Origin: Oxyruncus cristatus | Taxonomy: Eukaryota; Chordata; Aves; Passeriformes; Cotingidae | Reading direction: 5' to 3' | DNA: 64,000 nt | Assembly: GCA_013399855.1 (NCBI GenBank) | Contig: VXAY01002371.1 | Span: 2,164,883 to 2,228,882 of the forward strand | Shown here: positions 60,112 to 64,000 of the stretch, one piece after another | Layout of the letters: the number at the start of each line of letters is the position of its first letter | Position numbering within the stretch: the stretch's first letter is position 1 | Translations under genes and position numbers: made by a program | Notes under the pieces: model-generated | Databases searched by the model: none | What the model saw: the letters and a program-made list of their open reading frames with translations, nothing else | What the model was told of the DNA's origin: nothing

Positions 60112-60363
60112 GCAGAAGTCAGAATATATAATGGTATGAGAAACCCAGCAGCATACTACCTAGCTCATGCTTCATATTGTCTATAGTGCCACCTTTGAAA
60201 ACACTCCAATGACAACAGACACCTGCATTTTCCATTTGAGTGTTTGTCAAGCGGTTACCTAAATTGATTGCTTATCCTAAATGGAAGACATTTCATTGCT
60301 GTGGACAGCCAGCAAGGATTGTCAGGCTAACTTGATTTAAAATTTGCAGTGTTTTTATTTAAT

Positions 60364-60370
60364 TTTGCAC
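60364..60370 (+). promoter_or_regulatory. Candidate miR-19 seed match in 3' UTR
   Basis: TTTGCAC matches positions 2-8 of the miR-19 family. It is only a 7-mer and expected by chance about once per 16 kb, so it is weak on its own. Confidence 0.3.
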
Positions 60371-61970
60371 GTAAGTTTGATAAGTCCTAATCTAAACCGT
60401 ACATTCATTTTACTTTCAATTGATAGGGGATACCACCCATGCATATTGGTATCTTCATGAGTGGTAGCCTTTGTTTATATCCACCCAAAATCCTGAGCTC
60501 GCTTAATCCTTTACTTGCTTGAAACTTTGAAGAAATTTGGTAGAGATTCTGGATGAGTTTTTGGGGGGTGTAAATAGAAAGCTGACTGGCATCTTAGTGT
60601 GCCGTAGTGAAACTGCACTGCTAGGGACTGCCTTGGTAGTTAGATTCCTGTCTCTTTTCTTCCTACAGTAGAAAGGAACCCCTGTCTGAGAATAATGCTT
60701 TACCTTGCTGGCTTACATCAGCAGACAACTCCATCTCAAGCTCATTCTGACCAAACTTTGTGGTACCCTTACCATATCCTCTAGGCATTGCATTGCATGC
60801 ATCCTATCTTGTCTGATCCTAGAAAGCTAAGTTGTTCTGTTGCTCAACAGTGTAAATCCAGGATAACATGGCAAACAGTGATAACATAGACAATTACTCT
60901 TGAATCAGATGAGATGATTACAAAAATCATCAGGTCTTTAAAAGAACGTCTTCACACACCTACAGGATCCAGCTCTATCTATAAAAAATCTCCTCCTGTC
61001 CTGTGCTTTGTTGTGCTACAAAGCAAGGGGTGAGGATGCCAGTGCAAGACTGGCACAACAGAGTGGGATGGTCTTATCTCACTCAGTGTGGCTTAGCTGT
61101 GTGTCGGAGTGCTGGCATCACAGTCAGACCAGCTGGCTTTGCCTTGCCTTGGCTTTCTTTGGCTCTTGCTGTGCCATGCTTTGAAATCACTGCTAAGAGC
61201 CAGCTCACCTGCGACACCAGAACTGGTGCCTCAGACATGGTGAAGACTCTGGGACTGCATGTCCAGGAAGATAAAGCCGTCTTTCTCCATGCATGTCTGT
61301 AACTCACAAGCATATTCCTAAGGATTAGTTTGATTCCTCAGACAAACTTTAAATATAAAAAGGTCCACTCACATCAAGAGTTTCAACAATACGTGAAGGA
61401 GAGAGACTGAAGAAATCTATATGATGTGCTATCCAAACCAGGAGTTGGTGCTGTTGTTTGATTGCCTCTATGTTAGAAAATTAAACGTGTCAGGGAATGT
61501 TGCTGGGTACTGGAATGTGATTGTTATATATGCCAGGGATATTTTACTAGTCTGATGATATACTTTGCCTGTGCTATCTGCACTTGTGGTTGACAGGTAC
61601 AGGTGGGGAGTCAGCACAGACTGGAGACTATTCCAATAGCTGGTTGGAAGCAACCGCCCTGCCAGCGAGGATGTTTCATAGCATGTGTGTAGGCTGTTCC
61701 ACATCAGCTGGCCACAATGCTAGAGAAAGGGTTCATGGATGCTTCTACTGTTATAGTTGAAATCTTTATATTTAGATTATGTTGATTGGAATATCCTGTA
61801 GTAACTAAATATACGAAATAGTGCAACTAATGCCATACAGGAGTGCCTATGTCTGATTACACTCCCTGTCACACAAGCAGAGTCTGTGTGCAGTGAGATC
61901 AAGTTACATAGCAATTGTGAAGGCAGCAAGGCATAGGATGAGGTTGTGCTCCAAGTCAAGAATTCTTTAG

Positions 61971-61978
61971 TGAATGTA
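61971..61978 (+). promoter_or_regulatory. Candidate miR-181 8-mer seed match in 3' UTR
   Basis: TGAATGTA is the full 8-mer target for the miR-181 family seed. It lies in the middle of the 3' UTR. Function is inferred from seed pairing only. Confidence 0.35.
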
Positions 61979-62203
61979 CATAGTGATGTCTATAATAGTT
62001 TCATGTACATATCTGAGGATATGCACAGTTTGGAAGTCTAAAGCTAGATGCTACCTACATTTGAGAAGACTCCTCAAAAACTGTGCAGGCCTAAATATGT
62101 CACTGTAAGTTAATAGGCCTTTTATTGGTGCATATTATAGTGTCATTTTTTTTCTGAAAGTGCTGAAGGTTTTGTCTTTTTGTGTATTCGGTAAAAATGT
62201 GTC

Positions 62204-62219
62204 TGTGTGTGTGTGTGTC
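62204..62219. repeat. (GT)n microsatellite in 3' UTR
   Basis: A short GT dinucleotide run of about eight units lies within the transcribed 3' UTR. It is probably length-variable between individuals. Confidence 0.9.
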
Positions 62220-62970
62220 TGTTAATTTGGTACCTAAGGGCTTTCAGAAGGGTCCTAAATGACATGAAAGAAGATGGACATTTTGGGTTTATTTAGTAGC
62301 TGTTTTTCAAATGTGTTAGAAGAACCATGAATGCCTTGAAATGAGTGCAGACTAAGATCTGAATGGAGCACAGGAATCCCTGTAGTTAAATTTATGTGCT
62401 TACACCATCTTCATTCATTTGTAGCCCAGTGTGCGTTAGAGCTGCTCTTTAAATACTGTATGTGAAACTCGGTGTTCTCTACAACAGAACACACAGATCA
62501 AGCTCATAAGCTGGAAGACAAATTGGTTTAAATGAACACCTCCCTTCCTATATCCCACAACAGTTCATTTCATTGATTCAATTGTAAATTTTTCCTAGAG
62601 GAAAAGAGGTAGTTCATGGAGAGCAATTCATAAGAGAGGGTCAGATTCTGATGATACCTGCACAGGGCAAGTACTTTTACACTCTATAGATTTTCCCAGA
62701 GGAGCTGGAAAAGCATGATTTGAAGTGGTATGGAGCAGGCAGAAGGGTATCATAATGTGTTTTGGAACATACACAATAATATCAGTCACTCACAGTCTTA
62801 ACTATGAATGCTTTCCTAGGCTTGGTCCTTGCAAGGAGGCAATTTAACTTCGACCAGTCGCCCCGTGTTTGTGGTGAAAATGGCAAAGGGCAACCTAGAA
62901 AGAATGAGTCCCAGTAATACATTCATTTACATTGGGGCAATTTCAGGATCCATGAGATTTTAATTGAAGA

Positions 62971-62978
62971 GCACCTTA
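62971..62978 (+). promoter_or_regulatory. Candidate miR-18 8-mer seed match in 3' UTR
   Basis: GCACCTTA is the complete 8-mer target for the miR-18a/b seed. miR-18a is an established repressor of ESR1 in human cells. Whether this is the orthologous site needs alignment. Confidence 0.45.
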
Positions 62979-63038
62979 ATGAATATAGTAAACTTCCCAG
63001 AGTCATATATAAAGATGATTGTCCACGTATCAGACAGC

Positions 63039-63049
63039 TGAATGTAGCT
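63039..63049 (+). promoter_or_regulatory. Overlapping miR-181 and miR-221/222 seed matches in 3' UTR
   Basis: TGAATGTA (63039-63046) is a miR-181 8-mer. Overlapping it, AATGTAGCT (63041-63049) pairs with positions 1-9 of miR-221/222, well-known repressors of human ESR1. The two families could not bind at once. Confidence 0.45.
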
Positions 63050-63186
63050 ATTCAATTGATTAAAGAAAGTCTATGATACAAAAATGGCAACTTTTTTCAT
63101 ATGTAGTTCTGAATTATGCTCTCGTGTATGCAAACAATTGTGCCTGACATTTGGTAATTGTTATTTCACAGGATGCTATTTTATGT

Positions 63187-63215
63187 GTATGTATATATAT
63201 ATATATACATATATA
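63187..63215. repeat. (TA)n microsatellite in distal 3' UTR
   Basis: Alternating TA/TG dinucleotides lie near the end of the predicted transcript. The tract is able to form a self-complementary hairpin in RNA. Confidence 0.9.
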
Positions 63216-63323
63216 CTTTATATTTGCAGCTGACAAACCAGTACTACCTGAATACCTGGTGCTGGATATTAAATCAAAATATATAGCATGTAAAAAAAAA
63301 AAAGTTGAAAGAAAACTTTTCAA

Positions 63324-63331
63324 GGCAGCTA
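63324..63331 (+). promoter_or_regulatory. Candidate miR-22 8-mer seed match in 3' UTR
   Basis: GGCAGCTA is the full 8-mer target for miR-22, another microRNA reported to repress ESR1 in mammals. It lies about 280 bp after the miR-221/222 match. Confidence 0.45.
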
Positions 63332-63840
63332 ATTATGCTTTTACCAAAACATTCATAATGATGCCTCTGGACAGCTAACGAAAGAATTATTTTGTAATGT
63401 TTATACTTGGATTTTTTTAAAAAAACAAAAACATCAAAAACCAAAAAAAACCCTCTAGAAACATAGGCAATGTAATACCAGCACAAGCCAAACAGAAATA
63501 GACCAGATGAACTTGCTTGAAAATGTGGTTGTTACTGAATTATTACAAAAAGCTTGTGAGGCAGGAGAGGAGGTAGGGAGATGTGTAGCACTTAGTGGTG
63601 TCTGAGTTTCCAGTATGTGAAATACTCTAGTTTATAGTGGTTCGAGCCATGTCTCGATGTCATAGACTTTGTCTCAGGTAAAACTCCCAGTTGGGACAGA
63701 TTTGTACTGGGGTAAAATAGTTTAATGAAAGTTTCTTGGTGTGTGTTTGTGGTAAATTTACTATTATGTTTCAGTGACATCACTTGATGATTTTTCTCCT
63801 TCTGTACACTGAGGGATTTAATAATTTAAACCTGTAATTA

Positions 63841-63846
63841 AATAAA
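63841..63846 (+). terminator. ESR1: Candidate polyadenylation signal AATAAA
   Basis: AATAAA occurs in taattaaataaataatc, about 3.7 kb after the stop codon and at a plausible distance for the ESR1 mRNA end. Weaker ATTAAA hexamers lie earlier (for example 61480 and 63059). The downstream element is not strong, so this is a best guess and cleavage could also fall beyond the window. Confidence 0.4.
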
Positions 63847-64000
63847 TAATCTAAACTGAGCTCCCAGGGGTATTGCAAAGAGGTCACTAGACCTCCAATT
63901 AAAAAAACCCAAACAAACAAAAAAACACAAACCAAAAAAATCCCCAAACCATTCCCTTCATCCAAGCCAGAGTTTGTACTGGAGCATTCATCTATTTCAA
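63847..64000. other. Sequence after the candidate poly(A) signal
   Basis: A/C-rich low-complexity sequence (63900-63950) dominates. No gene feature can be supported, and it may still be part of the transcript. Confidence 0.5.

Larger units (their letters stand above)
60112..63860 (+). other. ESR1: ESR1 3' untranslated region (end inferred)
   Basis: No further coding sequence, splice signals or recognisable transposons follow the stop. The length to the candidate polyadenylation site is about 3.75 kb, similar to the long 3' UTR (over 4 kb) of human ESR1. The distal half has long AT-rich runs, a (GT)n tract, a (TA)n tract and several microRNA seed matches of families known to act on ESR1 in mammals. 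A Pumilio-type TGTAAATA lies at 60569-60576. Where the transcript really ends is inferred from a poly(A) hexamer only. Confidence 0.75.

Noticed and set aside
63880..63895. Inverted repeat GAGGTC-acta-GACCTC resembling an estrogen response element
   Set aside because: The spacing is four bases in place of three and the right half is not TGACC, so it does not fit a canonical estrogen response element. Six-base arms are common by chance.

Overview
This window is vertebrate nuclear DNA, almost certainly avian. It is AT-rich and intron-dominated, and its recognisable interspersed repeats are almost all CR1-type LINEs, many of them carrying the short CR1 3'-terminal microsatellite (ATTCTATG-like). 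Five exons on the + strand join into one open frame encoding the hinge and ligand-binding domain of estrogen receptor alpha (ESR1/NR3A1). The hinge and C-terminal tail look bird-like, and a passerine is plausible, but I cannot fix the species from this window alone.

Layout: positions 1-13087 are the 3' part of the intron before the hinge exon (intron 3 in human numbering). The A/B domain and DNA-binding-domain exons lie upstream of the window. Exon 4 is 13088-13423, exon 5 is 39114-39252, exon 6 is 51471-51604 and exon 7 is 58120-58303. Exon 8 starts at 59877 and its stop codon is 60109-60111. The four complete exons are 336, 139, 134 and 184 bp, the lengths I recall for human ESR1 exons 4-7. 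All splice sites are canonical GT-AG. The five pieces give 1028 nt of coding sequence: two bases completing a codon, 341 codons and a stop. A 3' UTR of about 3.7 kb follows, ending at a candidate AATAAA at 63841.

Intron 4 (25.7 kb) is mostly unannotatable AT-rich DNA, with one short CR1 fragment, a 22-bp perfect palindrome and one well-formed but unverified cryptic exon. Intron 5 (12.2 kb) is the repeat-rich part. It holds two antisense CR1 copies with decayed reverse transcriptase frames, several older sense-strand CR1 relics, and a 28-bp minisatellite interrupted by a 26-N assembly gap. Intron 6 has one old CR1 relic. Intron 7 has an antisense CR1 starting about 36 bp after the exon 7 donor, a 36-nt poly-T tract and a (TTTG)n run close to the exon 8 acceptor.

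I saw no second protein-coding gene, tRNA, rRNA, CRISPR array or novel multi-gene system. The most checkable observations are the cryptic exon in intron 4, which would truncate the receptor; the in-frame ATG just upstream of exon 4; the exon-adjacent CR1; the gap in the minisatellite; and a group of microRNA seed matches in the distal 3' UTR for families already known to act on mammalian ESR1.
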